The position numbers and the translations under genes are program-made. DNA of 64,000 nt from Chrysomallon squamiferum. Its lineage: Eukaryota > Mollusca > Gastropoda > Neomphalida > Peltospiridae. Shown here one piece after another: positions 37,846 to 51,239 of this stretch (the stretch's first letter is position 1; the number at the start of each line of letters is the position of its first letter). The notes beneath the pieces are model-generated. The model was not told the DNA's origin. It worked only from the letters and a program-made list of their open reading frames with translations, and did no database searches. The DNA is taken from contig CM022671.1 in assembly GCA_012295275.1 (NCBI GenBank), positions 8,430,227 through 8,494,226 of the forward strand, in the 5' to 3' direction.

Positions 37846-38124
37846 GTAATTCACAATTCACAGACATTGAATTAACAACATATAATGAAATATTTGATTA
37901 CAAGTTTGTCATCAGACAGTTAACACATTCTGTCATATTTAATAATCTGTCCATTTTGTCGATTTGTTATGCAACTCTGCAATGCATTTAATAAAATATT
38001 GAGATTGGAGTTTGCATTTGGTCGATAAACTATTTCGTAAATACCATTGATACAGGATAGGTCTGAAATCATTTTAAAGTAAAGGAGAATTATGAGTTTA
38101 AGAACAACAAGAACAACAAAAACA

Positions 38125-38133
38125 ACAACAACG

Positions 38134-38165
<32 letters not shown>

Positions 38166-38166
38166 T
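38125..38166. repeat. (AAT)n microsatellite
   Basis: Short AAT array in the A-B spacer. Confidence 0.95.
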
Positions 38167-38420
38167 TAAATTAACAAAAACAATGAAAAAACAAACTACT
38201 GACAGAGAGGATCTGGAGAGAATAAAAAACAAAATTCATGAAACTTAATACAGGTTGTTTTACACGACATCAGAATCTGAAGATTCCTGGCTTTCGAATG
38301 TAAAATCATGACACTTAATGACACCGATACATTACCAAAACGTCTGTTACTATTTATTATTAAATTCTCTGAATTAATTCTTTCTTTCTTCTTCTTCTTT
38401 AATTATTTATTTTTTAATAG

Positions 38421-38545
38421 AAGATGCCCCTGATTCAACAGAATATCTCCAATGGAAAACAGGCGAAATAAATCAGATACCTGTGTCTCCAAATATCTTT
38501 ATTGTGATGGAAAATGAAAAGATAGCAAAGAACATTATAACTTAA
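38421..38545 (+). CDS. Candidate terminal exon in the A-B spacer
   Basis: A T-rich tract ending TTTTTTAATAG precedes a frame that, entered in phase 1 (G|AA), reads EDAPDSTEYLQWKTGEINQI ... KIAKNIIT then stops: 41 codons. It contains a TEYLQW tyrosine motif, unlike the repeat tails. Phase 1 is the phase used by the ectodomain exons of the family, but not by the membrane exon of A. It may belong to an undetected or dead gene. No counterpart in units B or C. Confidence 0.25.
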
Positions 38546-38596
38546 CTTTTCTTCTTAAATATTATATATCTTCGGAAATTGAGTAGACGAAGTCAC

Positions 38597-38597
<1 letters not shown>

Positions 38598-38653
<56 letters not shown>

Positions 38654-38668
38654 TAACAACAACAACAG
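38598..38668. repeat. (AAT)n-(AAC)n microsatellite
   Basis: AAT array followed by AAC. Confidence 0.95.
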
Positions 38669-38771
38669 GAACACCTCAGATTAAGAACTTTCAGATAGTA
38701 CTATTTATACAGTGTTATAACCTAGAGCAAAACGCACACATTCCATAACCTTTGGAAGAAAAGAAAATTAC

Positions 38772-38946
38772 CTCGAATATGAGGAAACAAGTACTGTAGA
38801 GCGAGTTCAGCCGACTATTAGTAGGATGCGATCACTCTTCGTGAAAAGTTGAGTGTAAACTCTTGAGCCAAGCGGCGAAAAATCAGAACTATTGACTTGA
38901 AATCCTTCAAAATGATCGGTTTGAACATAATGACAAGAGAACTCTT
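38772..38946 (-). pseudogene. Candidate broken exon on the minus strand
   Basis: On the minus strand TTTTGTTCCTACTGCAG is a good acceptor. In phase 1 the exon reads EEFSCHYVQTDHFEGFQVNS ... SDRILLIVG, then TGA, and the frame continues to a TTCGAG|GTAATT donor. Beginning with G|AA resembles the CUB-like exons (ENV...), but the protein sequence does not. It could be a decayed exon of a related gene or chance. Confidence 0.25.
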
Positions 38947-39036
38947 CTGCAGTAGGAACAAAATTTAAAATCAGACCGACAGAAAAAAGACAGAACAAGA
39001 ATAAAAATACAAATAAATTTAATCAAAGACACCATT

Positions 39037-41190
39037 CCAAACTTGTTTTCTTAATTTAATAAGTACATTATATATTATTTTATAAGAGTTTGAGTATCTA
39101 ATATAATAAATTTTATTTAAATTTACCTTTTTTCTTTTAATCTTCTAAGTTTGCAAAATGTTCAGCAAACAAATTAACAGATGTTTTTCTTCATAGGATT
39201 TTTATATCTTTTTATTTATTCTTCTATTTTCATAACATAAAGAATGATTACACACACACACACATACGTACATCTGTGTGTATGTGTGTGTGTGTGTGTG
39301 TGTTTATTACTATGAAACAATTACATATAATTACACATTTTTTATTATATTTTAATGTGGAATAATATAATGGTGCGTAGTTCGCTGTATACATTTTATT
39401 TTTTATTATCTGTAAACAAATGTAATTACAAACACTCTGCATATATGATTTTATCACCATTCTTTTTAACGTTATACAGATTTACTCCCCAGTCTTTTAT
39501 ATCGAATAAAGTTTTAAATGTCCTAGTTTAATAATGATGGTTCAGTTCATGCAAATATTTTGCTATAACAGGTTATGTTTACGGAAGAACAAATTAGAAA
39601 TTAACTCTATAATATTGGTATTAGAAGTAGCATAAGTGATAGTGATAATAGTAGTAGTAGTAGTAGTAGTAGTAGTAGAAGTGCAACAGAGGTAGTTGTA
39701 ATACTAAAGGTATCAGAGACAGTAGTATCACATATTTTAGCGGTGATTGTAACAATAGCACTAACAGAAGAAATAGCAGTTGTTACGGTAATAGTTCTAA
39801 CAGCAGTACTGATAATGGTAGTAGTAACAGTTGAAGTAGCCGTAGTAGGAGGAGTGATGGTGGTAATACTACTAACAGTAACAGAAACTAATAGACAGTG
39901 GTAATATTACCAATACGAGTAATGGTAGAGGTAGCAGCATTTGCAGAAGTCGAAGTAAAAAAAATTAAAAAAATTGAAGTCCGCTCTCTACTATGTTTGA
40001 GTAACACTAGAAACACGAGTCTAACACTCAAAAGAGCACTGCTGTGTGAACTGAACATTTCTTGAAATACGCTTTACTCCGTTTACATTCGTTCTTTACC
40101 TGGCGTAGAAAAGATCAAAGGAAATGGTGGCAAGGTAATGACAACGGTGAGTGGAATAAAATATGCATCTTCGATACTAAAAGCACAACAACAATAAAAA
40201 AAGAGTACAGAATACAACAACAGAGAAACTACTGGATAGAAATTATAGTGAAATGTATGCATCTGCTATGTACAATCTAATAAAAATGAATTGAATGTGA
40301 TATAGATCAACAGTACAAATAAGGCTGTTACCCGCGCTGTTGAATACAACGTATTTTATTTGTTACGACAAATAGATTTTCACATAATGTGACGTCAGTA
40401 GTGCTCTAGTTAGAAAAACAGTTTTATTAGAAGAATGTATAGGCCTAGATATATATGTTTGTGTGAAAGTGTGCGATGATTTGTAGTCTCCCTCATTTTT
40501 CTATTTGAATTATCAACATATATAACGTTTTACTGTTACCACACTTAAGTATGACAAAACTTTAGTATGACAGGTACAATTATTTACCATAATATACAGT
40601 ATCTCAGTCAAAGTGTATGAACAAATATATAGCTAGATGGATGCCTTTTCAACAATATTATTATACAAAGAACACCTGTGAATAACACACATTTATTAGT
40701 AACCGCTAACACTAAGCTGTCGTAAATTAGATATCTAGTGTCTAAATAATGCGATTAAACATAATGTCATAAAAGACTGTGCTTTCGTTATTTTACTAGA
40801 CTGTTTAATAAAATTATTCACATACATTTGACAACAGAAATAATGTTTTCCCCTATAAATAACAAACAAACAAAATACGTCTTACTTCTTTCTACGTTAA
40901 CACCAACTAATGAAGGTAATCTAACACCTGATGTAGAAGGTGAAGGATAAAAGTGATGTTAATGTATGTACGTCTGTATGTGTGTGAGTATGTTAATATG
41001 TATATATTTGTTTATTTATGTTGCATCTATGGGTGTATTATGTATATATGAATATAAGTATGTATGAATGCCTGTTTAACGGATTTCAGATTTAAATAGA
41101 TTAAATTTAAGTTGAATGGTTGAGAGTTTTGAAACTTTGTTTACAAACCTGATCTTACGTTATGGAGGGAGTGCATTTTAGTCCTACTAT
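39037..41190. other. Non-coding 5' part of unit B
   Basis: CA/GT repeat at 39,250-39,303, degenerate AGT array at 39,620-39,955, then a block close to 23,577-24,950 of unit A. No gene. Confidence 0.6.
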
Positions 41191-42126
41191 GCAAAACACT
41201 CTAAGAAGAATAACCACAATAACTGTGAGAATTATCATGCCTGAGATGATTCCTGCCAAAAGTGCAGGATCAAACCAGCCGAGCTTTCAGAATCAGCAAC
41301 CATAAACTGTGTTATATTAACATGTATCAGTTAAGATAAAAAGATACATTGCAAGAAGAAAAGTATTTATGTTACGTAGATTTAAAAATGTGTTAACCCG
41401 CGTGATTAAATAATATACCAACATTCTTATAAACTAACACATGTAGTATGCAGTAATACGAACACACATATATATAAACTTACATGTTTGCTGAAACGTA
41501 TTACTCTATGTTTTTTATGTATGTATGTAGATGTGTGTAGTGGTTATGCTTGCATAAATGTATCTCTGTGTGCGTGTGTGTCTGTGCGTTACATTCAGTA
41601 CATTTATTCAATTAATTCGTAGTCTAACAAAATAATTTATTACCATTTATCTGTACCCATATTTTTCCACCATTTATTTGTCCATTATTAACTCTCAGTT
41701 TAATAAAATTAGTAGAACTCTGATATATTTGTGTAATATTATATCCAGTGTTGTTACTGCAGGTGATATTTCTCGTGTCACTGCCGTCGTTCATGTCAGG
41801 TCCTTGCAGTCATTCGTTTGAATTGTGCAGTGACAAGTGTATAGCGTTGATGACGATGTTGGTGTTGCATGACGTAGACACTGTGCACTCTTGTAAAGAG
41901 TTGTTGACATACATGAGATCGGGGAATTCTGTATTCAGTAAATAAACTTCTGTTCCAGTTAGCTATGTGCTGTTGTCTATAAAAACACATCTGGTCTTGT
42001 ACATTTTATTTCCAGATATGCAAAAAGGAAATAGAAAACATAAATAAAATAATAGTATAATATAATATAATATAACGCGCACAAATGTTTATCAGTTGTT
42101 ATTTTTGTCTTCTGATAATTGTTTTT

Positions 42127-42140
42127 TCTTTATATGTATT

Positions 42141-42178
<38 letters not shown>
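42127..42178. repeat. (TA)n microsatellite
   Basis: About 40 bp of TA, within intron 2 of the unit B pseudogene. Confidence 0.95.
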
Positions 42179-42179
<1 letters not shown>

Positions 42180-42363
42180 CTAAATACGCATATTAAAATA
42201 AATTAGAAAATAAGATGTCGCCACCCTCGATAATAAATAACGTCATCAAAAGAAACAAAAGAAACAACAACAAACAAACAAACAAAAAATACACACAAAG
42301 CCCAGAAATTAAAGAATCTATTTATCTATCTATCTATATAATGGGTATTTCGTTTCCAGTAAG

Positions 42364-42495
42364 ATGGAAAAGCAAATACAGACAAATCCTGCTTATACCG
42401 TGAGAACGACCTATGTAGTGTTAAATTAAATAACAATAAACTCAGTTTAGCATTAACAGATTTTATTAATTGCGAAGATTCTGTATCTATATCTG

Positions 42496-42562
<67 letters not shown>

Positions 42563-42572
42563 GGAAAAGCAA
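42364..42572. mobile_element. Short (CT)-tailed insertion element, copy 2, with 12-bp target duplication
   Basis: The element (42,376-42,560) is bounded by exact ATGGAAAAGCAA repeats at 42,364-42,375 and 42,561-42,572. The empty site is visible in paralogues: gene C intron 2 has TTGCTTTTCCAT once (near 60,342, opposite strand). The body is identical over about 123 bp to 37,288-37,410. The direct repeat plus a simple-repeat tail suggest retroposition. No pol III boxes recognised. Confidence 0.75.
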
Positions 42573-43059
42573 GAAATAATAATAATAAAAACCACAACAA
42601 CAGCCATTATAGTAATTAATAAATAAATGAATAAAGATAATACTACTACTACTACTACTAATAATAATAATAAAAGGAGAAGAGAAATGTAAAATTGCAT
42701 CCTTGAATAAAACAGCGTAATACCAACAATATTATAATACATAACAGTTAAAAGATAATTCTGTGAAATAAAGTAACATTAAAGTTAACAGAGAGACAAA
42801 TACGAAAACGTTCAAATTCGAATTATTTTAATAAAATAGAAATATTTGCACAACTATTTTAATTTTACAATAAAAACAACAACATACCACTAACATCATG
42901 TATGAGGAGAAATTCCTTCCGTATACATCACTTGAACAGCTGCTGGAAATTCTCTGTTGTGAAATAACCATTCTGGATGCTTGTTTTCCACAGAATTCTT
43001 CGTGATAAGACATCACGGCTGAACAGTGTAAATGTCGTTCAGCCAGTTAGATTGTAGTG

Positions 43060-43545
43060 GCAATAATATCTAAGATTGCTCGTTTGTACTGTCATCAAGT
43101 TTGGACATCAATCATTATTCGTGCTACTCAGCTACACATGGGTTGAAGCAGGATATCGCCGCCGAACCACAACATGCAGTTTTAGAGTATAATTTTCAAA
43201 ACCGAGGCCAAAGTAAGGATTATAGGTCTGCCCTACAGCAAGTATATCATGAATTAGGGACTTTAGTCTTCAAAACGCAGTTGCAGCTCAATAGCTTTCG
43301 CATCGATACTGTGCGCTCGCATTTTTTAAAGTGTTGCTGCTTTTATGTTTATATTTTTTTATTATACCCTATCCAATATGACGCCCAATAAAACAAAAAC
43401 TGAAAGCATTAATGCTGGTGGAAAGTATAAGCGTATCACAGCAGAGGTTAAGAAAAAATTAACTGCAAAACATGAGAGTGGTGTTCGTGTGTCTGACATT
43501 GCTTCGTTTTACGTACAATTAGGGTTTACGGAACCCGAGGTTCCA
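43060..43545 (+). mobile_element. Tigger/pogo-type transposon fragment with transposase N-terminus
   Basis: From 43,378 the frame reads MTPNKTKTESINAGGKYKRI, then TAEVKKKLTAKHESGVRVSD and IASFY, resembling the CENP-B/pogo-type N-terminal helix-turn-helix of Tigger transposases. It is then joined to CCCGAGGTTCCACTGTA, the end of a terminal inverted repeat, followed by gene-flank sequence. The DDE catalytic core is deleted and the other end is not recognisable, so it cannot move on its own. The 96-codon frame at 43,101 may be transposon leader or chance. Confidence 0.6.
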
Positions 43546-43775
43546 CTGTATTCACAAATTCCAGACCAATGGTTTAATCTCTTTTCTTAGCACGATTTCA
43601 AAGTTCCAGGTCTAGGTTATCAGGATCGTGTGTATGCTGAGTCTTCCTATCTATGAAAAGGTGCAGACAAAATATCTCTTTTTGCTAATGAAGACAAAAC
43701 AGTGTAACATATCTTTAATAAACAGTGTAGTGTTAATCAGACAAGAATGAAATATTAAACTGAAAATGAGGTCTA

Positions 43776-46509
<2,734 letters not shown>

Positions 46510-46990
46510 TTGAAATTGGCACACTACAACAGTAATTACGGTAAATATTGCTATGACAATATGACTTTTATAGAAATTATTTTTGTTTATTTTATTTTAT
46601 TTTATATTATTTTATGATTTTATGGTTGTTAGTGCATTCAGTATACACTATATAAATTCTTTACGGGCGAATTACAAACAGACAAATTGGCACCTAATCA
46701 AGTGTAAAAATATGTTTGGTTGATAATGTTCTTCCTTCTGACGTTAAGGTGAATTGTGTTAACACTGAAACTTGAAACATCCCAGTTTATTGATTATCGG
46801 CAATACAGATGACAGAAGATTTATAAGCTAGGTTTTTTAATACAAAAATATCAAAAGAGCAGGAAGAAATTTTTGTACAATAGACCCAAAGATCGATTCG
46901 GAATACAATACAAAATATTTATGTGATAAACACTTCACACTTAAACAGTTATTTTTAATAATAATTAAAATATATTTTTAGTAACTGTGT
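46510..46990. repeat. Right arm of unit B spacer inverted repeat
   Basis: Equivalent to 30,050-30,535; contains CCTAATCAAGTGTAAAAAT and AAACACTTCACACTTAAAC, the reverse complements of the left-arm blocks. Confidence 0.75.
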
Positions 46991-47099
46991 TATTAATCAT
47001 CAGAGTATATAACATAAATCAAAACCTTTTCCTTAATTTAATATATTTATTTATTTACGTATTTATTAAAAAATGTATTTATTAATTTATCATTGGTAA

Positions 47100-47109
47100 A
47101 CTGTCATAC

Positions 47110-47144
<35 letters not shown>

Positions 47145-47152
47145 TGTATGTG
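47100..47152. repeat. (TATG)n microsatellite
   Basis: TATG array passing into TG. Confidence 0.95.
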
Positions 47153-47229
47153 TGTGTGTGTATGTTGTTTCTGCGTGTGTGCATTTGTATGTATATTTAT
47201 ATGTTTGTTTCTAGGTGAGAGTGTGTGTA

Positions 47230-47593
47230 TATCTTTTGCCAGTACCTTCCCATAGACAGGAAGACTCAGCATACACTTGAATGTGACAGCCGAGACTAGG
47301 AACGCTGTGTGGAACAAAACGTAGCCCAACTCGAGAGTCACAACAACTGATCCTCTTGCGATACATCCAGGAGCATTGAAATCTTGCCAAGAAAAGAATT
47401 TAAACCATTATACAGAATATACAGAACTGTAGGTTTAGTCTCATTAGCATTACGACAGTTTCACACATCTGTGGTAATATTAAAACTGAGGAATCAGTTG
47501 AATGTCATTATTTTAGTAGTTTTTGCCTCAGTATTAAAACAACAGCAACAACAAATTCCTACCTGTTGTTGCGTCTTTTTTAAATTTCTTACA
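47230..47593 (+). promoter_or_regulatory. Conserved 5' flank of receptor gene B
   Basis: Same block as upstream of genes A and C, ending in the acceptor TTTCTTACAG before exon 1. Confidence 0.4.
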
Positions 47594-48311
47594 GTTAAAC
47601 GAAACACTAATGGAATCTTGGCTGTTTTTTGTAATTCTTGCAGGTGTCACATTGCGATGTTCAGAAACAGGTAAGTTCCAAGAAATCCTGTTAACAAAGC
47701 AATGTTTCTACCGACATGGATTAAAATGTAATTTTCTTTTCATTCATTTATCTGTTAATCTTTCTCTCTATCTGTACACAAACATATATAGATACAGACA
47801 CAAACAGGTACATACACACATACATCAAGCATACTTCAAAACATGTATAGTGATATTATCTTTTCTGTATTATTATTATTTATTATCGAGGGTGGAGACA
47901 TCTTATTATCTATTTCAGTATGCTTATTTAGAAATATATATATATATATAAAGGAAAAAGAATTATCAGAAGACACAAATAATAATTTATTAACATTTGT
48001 GCGCGTTATATTATATTATATTATCTAATATTATATTATATTATATTATATTCCTTTTTGTAATTTGTAAAATATACACTTGTCATTCCAATGTCTGCAA
48101 GGACTTGAAATCAGCGACGGCAGCTACACGAGAAATATCACCTGCAGTGACAACACTGGATATAATATAACACAAATATATCAGAGTTCTACAAATTTTA
48201 TTAAACTGAGACTTAATAATGGACAAATAAATGGTGGAAAAATATGGATTCAAATAAATGGTAATAAATTACTTTATTCGCCTATGAATTATCTGAAATA
48301 ATATACTGAAT

Positions 48312-48316
<5 letters not shown>

Positions 48317-48368
<52 letters not shown>
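48317..48368. repeat. (CA)n microsatellite in intron 3 of gene B
   Basis: About 52 bp of CA; paralogous sites in A (33,219-33,660) and C (61,701-61,729) are shorter. Confidence 0.97.
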
Positions 48369-48371
<3 letters not shown>

Positions 48372-48898
48372 CACACAGATATATACGTGCACATATACCC
48401 ACTACATACACCTACATACACACATTAAAAAACATAGTCTAATACACATATTCATACGTATTTACTATTTAGTATAAATGTAATCATTCTTATTATGATC
48501 ATCGTTATCGTCGTCGTCAGCATTATTATTACTACTACGGCTGCTAATACCTCTACTACAACTACTACCACTATGATAATTATTATTATTATTATTATTA
48601 GTAGTAGTAGTAGTAGTAGTAGCAGTAGTAGTATCAGTAGTAAGTGTTGGTATTACAGCAGACTACATCTGTTCGGAAACACATTAATTTATATATATAA
48701 ATGTTCGTATACTGTAGAGTATGTATGTTAGTAAACATATAAGTTTATATATGTGTGTTCGTATTACTGCATACTAAGTATGTTAGTAAACATATAAGTT
48801 TATATATGTGACTGTTCGTATTACTGCAGACTACGTGTGTTAGCAAACATATAAGTTTATGGTTTTTGCTCTTTTCCATATTCTCTTGTATAACGTAG

Positions 48899-48988
48899 CC
48901 ACAACCCCTGGTGTTGTCCTAACCCTGACGTGTGGTGTCACTGACCAGACATCTACTGCAGTCACCACCAGCAGAACGTCAACATCAG
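48899..48988 (+). CDS. Gene B stalk exon
   Basis: 90 nt, phase 1 to 1, after TAACGTAG. Reads TTPGVVLTLTCGVTDQTSTA, then VTTSRTSTS; 48 nt of the Thr-rich and second-Cys part present in C are deleted. Beyond the donor TCAG|GTATAATT the frame stays open to EIIYIITAR-stop, as in A and C. Confidence 0.6.
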
Positions 48989-49417
48989 GTATAATTAGAA
49001 CTGTAATTGATAGTTCACAAAATGATAATGCCTCTCTGAAAGTTTCAGAGATAATTTATATTATTACAGCCAGATAAAATGTGTTCTATCAAAGTGCATC
49101 CATATATATGTTTATATTAATAGGCTAATCACTGATATATATTTGATTTAATTTGGCGTTTTCTTGTATAATTTATAACTCTCAGAGATATCCCAACTGA
49201 CTCTAAGTAGAATTATAATTTTGTTGTTTTGTTGTTTTTTAGTTTATAAGATTGTGGATATGTTATTTAACGACGTGCTTTAACACATTTTTAAATCTAC
49301 ATAATATAAATACTTTTCTTCTTACAATGTATCTTTTGTCTTAACTGTTACATGTTAATATAACACATTTTACAGTTCCAAACGTGGTCAGAAAATCAAA
49401 CATTTAAACTATTTCAG

Positions 49418-49542
49418 ATGGGACGGCTGGTTTAGATAGTGGAATTTTGGCAGGAATCATCGTATGCATTATAATTCTGATAGTGCTGGTGGTTATTCTT
49501 GTTAATGTGTTTTACATACGGTATAGAAATCGAAAACAAAAC
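49418..49542 (+). CDS. Gene B membrane exon
   Basis: 125 nt, phase 1 to 0: DGTAGLDSG, hydrophobic segment, then FYIRYRNRKQN. Intact splice sites (ATTTCAG and AAAC|GTAAGT). One Ile-to-Asn change (ILVNVFYI) lies inside the membrane segment. Confidence 0.7.
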
Positions 49543-49989
49543 GTAAGTAACAATTATTTGTAGTAAAAGACATTAAGTGTATTTACTACAAGTGGTATTA
49601 GCACGTCGTAATAATACTAGTTCCATTAGTGCTTGAATAAAATTAATGACTAGCAAAGTGTTTTTTAGAGTGCGTTGCCTTTCCTTTAAGGTGATAGAAG
49701 CCTTTTCCCAAAGTAGAACTGAAATGCACTCCTTCCATAGCCTAAGGCCAGGTTTCAAAAGAAAGTTCCAAAAGTGTCCACCATTCAACTTAAACTTAAC
49801 CTACAAAATTGATATCTAGATCCAAAGTCTGTTAAACAGACAGGGATATATACATAATACACATATACATACTACATACATAAACAAATATATACATATA
49901 CAGATACTCTCACACATACATACATAGATACATAAATATCACTTTTATCATCATCATTATAATAGTTGTGATTATACAATGTTTTTCAG

Positions 49990-50214
49990 AGGGTTGGAGT
50001 GGATGACAATAACCAAAATACAAGAAGTGGACTTACTACACCTTCACCTTCATCCAATATAGTGCCTCCGCCAACCGGACCAAGAAGAAATAGGTTACCT
50101 CCATTACCGCCAACCGAAGCAGAAAATGGATCGTCTCCCTCACAAAGTTCAGGACCAGAAGATGGATTACCTTCTATACTGACTTTACAAACAAATATAA
50201 AAAATTTAAGTTGA
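49990..50214 (+). CDS. Gene B first tail exon (short)
   Basis: 75 codons including stop. Starts RVGVDDNNQNTRSGLTTPSP, has about two repeat units, and ends LQTNIKNLS instead of LPPVQTM because the exon runs into duplicated intron sequence. About 600 bp of membrane-to-tail intron plus tail exon are duplicated here. Confidence 0.6.
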   Translation, partial: RVGVDDNNQNTRSGLTTPSPSSNIVPPPTGPRRNRLPPLPPTEAENGSSPSQSSGPEDGLPSILTLQTNIKNLS

Positions 50215-50530
50215 TAGAAGCCTTTTCCCAAAGTAGAACTGAAATGTACTCCTTCCATAGCCTAAGGCCAGGCTTCAAAAGAAAGTTCCAAAAGTATCCA
50301 CCATTCAACTTAAACTTAACCTGTAAAATTGGCATCTAGATCCAAAGTCTCTTAAACAGGCAGGCATATATACATACTTATGTAAATATATACATAATAC
50401 ACATATACATACTACATACATAAAAAAAATATATATACAGATACTTTCAAACATACATACACAGATACATAAATATCACTTTTATCATCATCAGTATCAT
50501 AATTGTAATTATGCAGTGTGTGTTTTTCAG

Positions 50531-51016
50531 AAGGTCGTTGTGGATGACAGTAACCAAAATACAAGAAGTGGACTTCCTACACCTTCACCTTCATCCAATA
50601 GATTGCCTTCGTCAACCAGAGCAGTAAATAGATTACTTCCATTACCACCAACCGGAACAGAAAATAGTTTACCCACATTACCACCAACCGGAACAGAACA
50701 TAGATTACCCACATTACCACCAACCGGAACAGGAAATGGATTACCTACATTACCACCAACCGGAACAGAAAATAGATTACCCACATTACCACCAACCGGA
50801 ACAGAACATAGATTGCCCACATTACCACCAACCGGAACAGGAAATGGATTACCTACATTACCACCAACCGGAACAGGAAATATATTACCTACATTACCAA
50901 CAAGCGGAACAGGGAATGGGTTATCTCCCTCACTAACTTCAGGAGCAGAAGTTGGATTACCTTCTGTACTGACTTCAGAAGCACGAAATGGATTGCCTCC
51001 CGTACAGACAATGTAA
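50531..51016 (+). CDS. Gene B second tail exon (expanded repeats)
   Basis: 161 codons after a TTTTTCAG acceptor. Starts KVVVDDSNQNTRSGLPTPSP and carries about eight 12-residue units, mostly LPTLPPTGTEHR or LPTLPPTGTGNG, encoded by 36-bp repeats. The DNA units recur in a higher-order pattern (E-N, E-H, G-N, E-N, E-H, G-N). It ends GLPPVQTM. Confidence 0.7.
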   Translation, partial: KVVVDDSNQNTRSGLPTPSPSSNRLPSSTRAVNRLLPLPPTGTENSLPTLPPTGTEHRLPTLPPTGTGNGLPTLPPTGTENRLPTLPPTGTEHRLPTLPPTGTGNGLPTLPPTGTGNILPTLPTSGTGNGLSPSLTSGAEVGLPSVLTSEARNGLPPVQTM

Positions 51017-51050
51017 CTTCAACGGTTTTTGACCTAGTATCAAGAAATGA

Positions 51051-51056
51051 AATAAA
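51051..51056 (+). terminator. Polyadenylation signal, gene B
   Basis: AATAAA 34 nt after the tail stop, same context as in A and C. Confidence 0.6.
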
Positions 51057-51239
51057 CTGCATTCAACTTCAAAGAAAAGAAAAATACTTATGAATAACTT
51101 AGACCTTTTCAAAATATTGCTCAGCCATATAGTGTTTACAGCTCTGAAATCTGACAAATGTTTATATAGTTATCAACAAAAGATGTTTTCAGTCATATGT
51201 AATATCAATGTAAATAAATAACAAAATACGTTATTATAT

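Larger units (their letters stand above)
41195..43775 (-). pseudogene. Receptor-family pseudogene, unit B
   Basis: In minus-strand order: 5' flank (43,775-43,545), Tigger fragment, part of the Cys-rich exon (about 43,025-42,897, reading YHEEFCGKQASRMVISQQR and on to SSYMML), intron 2 with the short insertion element, CUB-like exon (about 41,963-41,655), then a membrane exon (about 41,292-41,195). The stalk exon is absent. Lesions: Cys-rich exon truncated at both ends; the CUB frame ends at TGA after HNSNE, the lesion shared with units A and C; one base lost in the membrane exon (GGTTTGATCC for GGTTTAGATCC). The membrane segment again contains Arg (ILLRVFC). Confidence 0.8.
47610..51016 (+). 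pseudogene. Receptor gene B: internally deleted copy
   Basis: Exons kept: signal peptide 47,610-47,670; 3' half of the CUB-like exon 48,078-48,260 (no acceptor); stalk 48,899-48,988; membrane 49,418-49,542; two alternative tails 49,990-50,214 and 50,531-51,016. One deletion (junction near 47,862) removed the Cys-rich exon; another (near 48,077) removed the 5' half of the CUB exon and its acceptor. The remaining intact exons are all in compatible phase, so splicing exon 1 to the stalk would give an in-frame 253-residue protein with signal peptide, short stalk, membrane segment and the longest tail (166 residues with the first tail). Whether that is made cannot be told from sequence. Confidence 0.7.

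Noticed and set aside
43101-43391. 96-codon plus-strand frame upstream of the Tigger N-terminus
   Set aside because: No recognised domain, and the frame overlaps the transposon fragment; probably leader sequence or chance.
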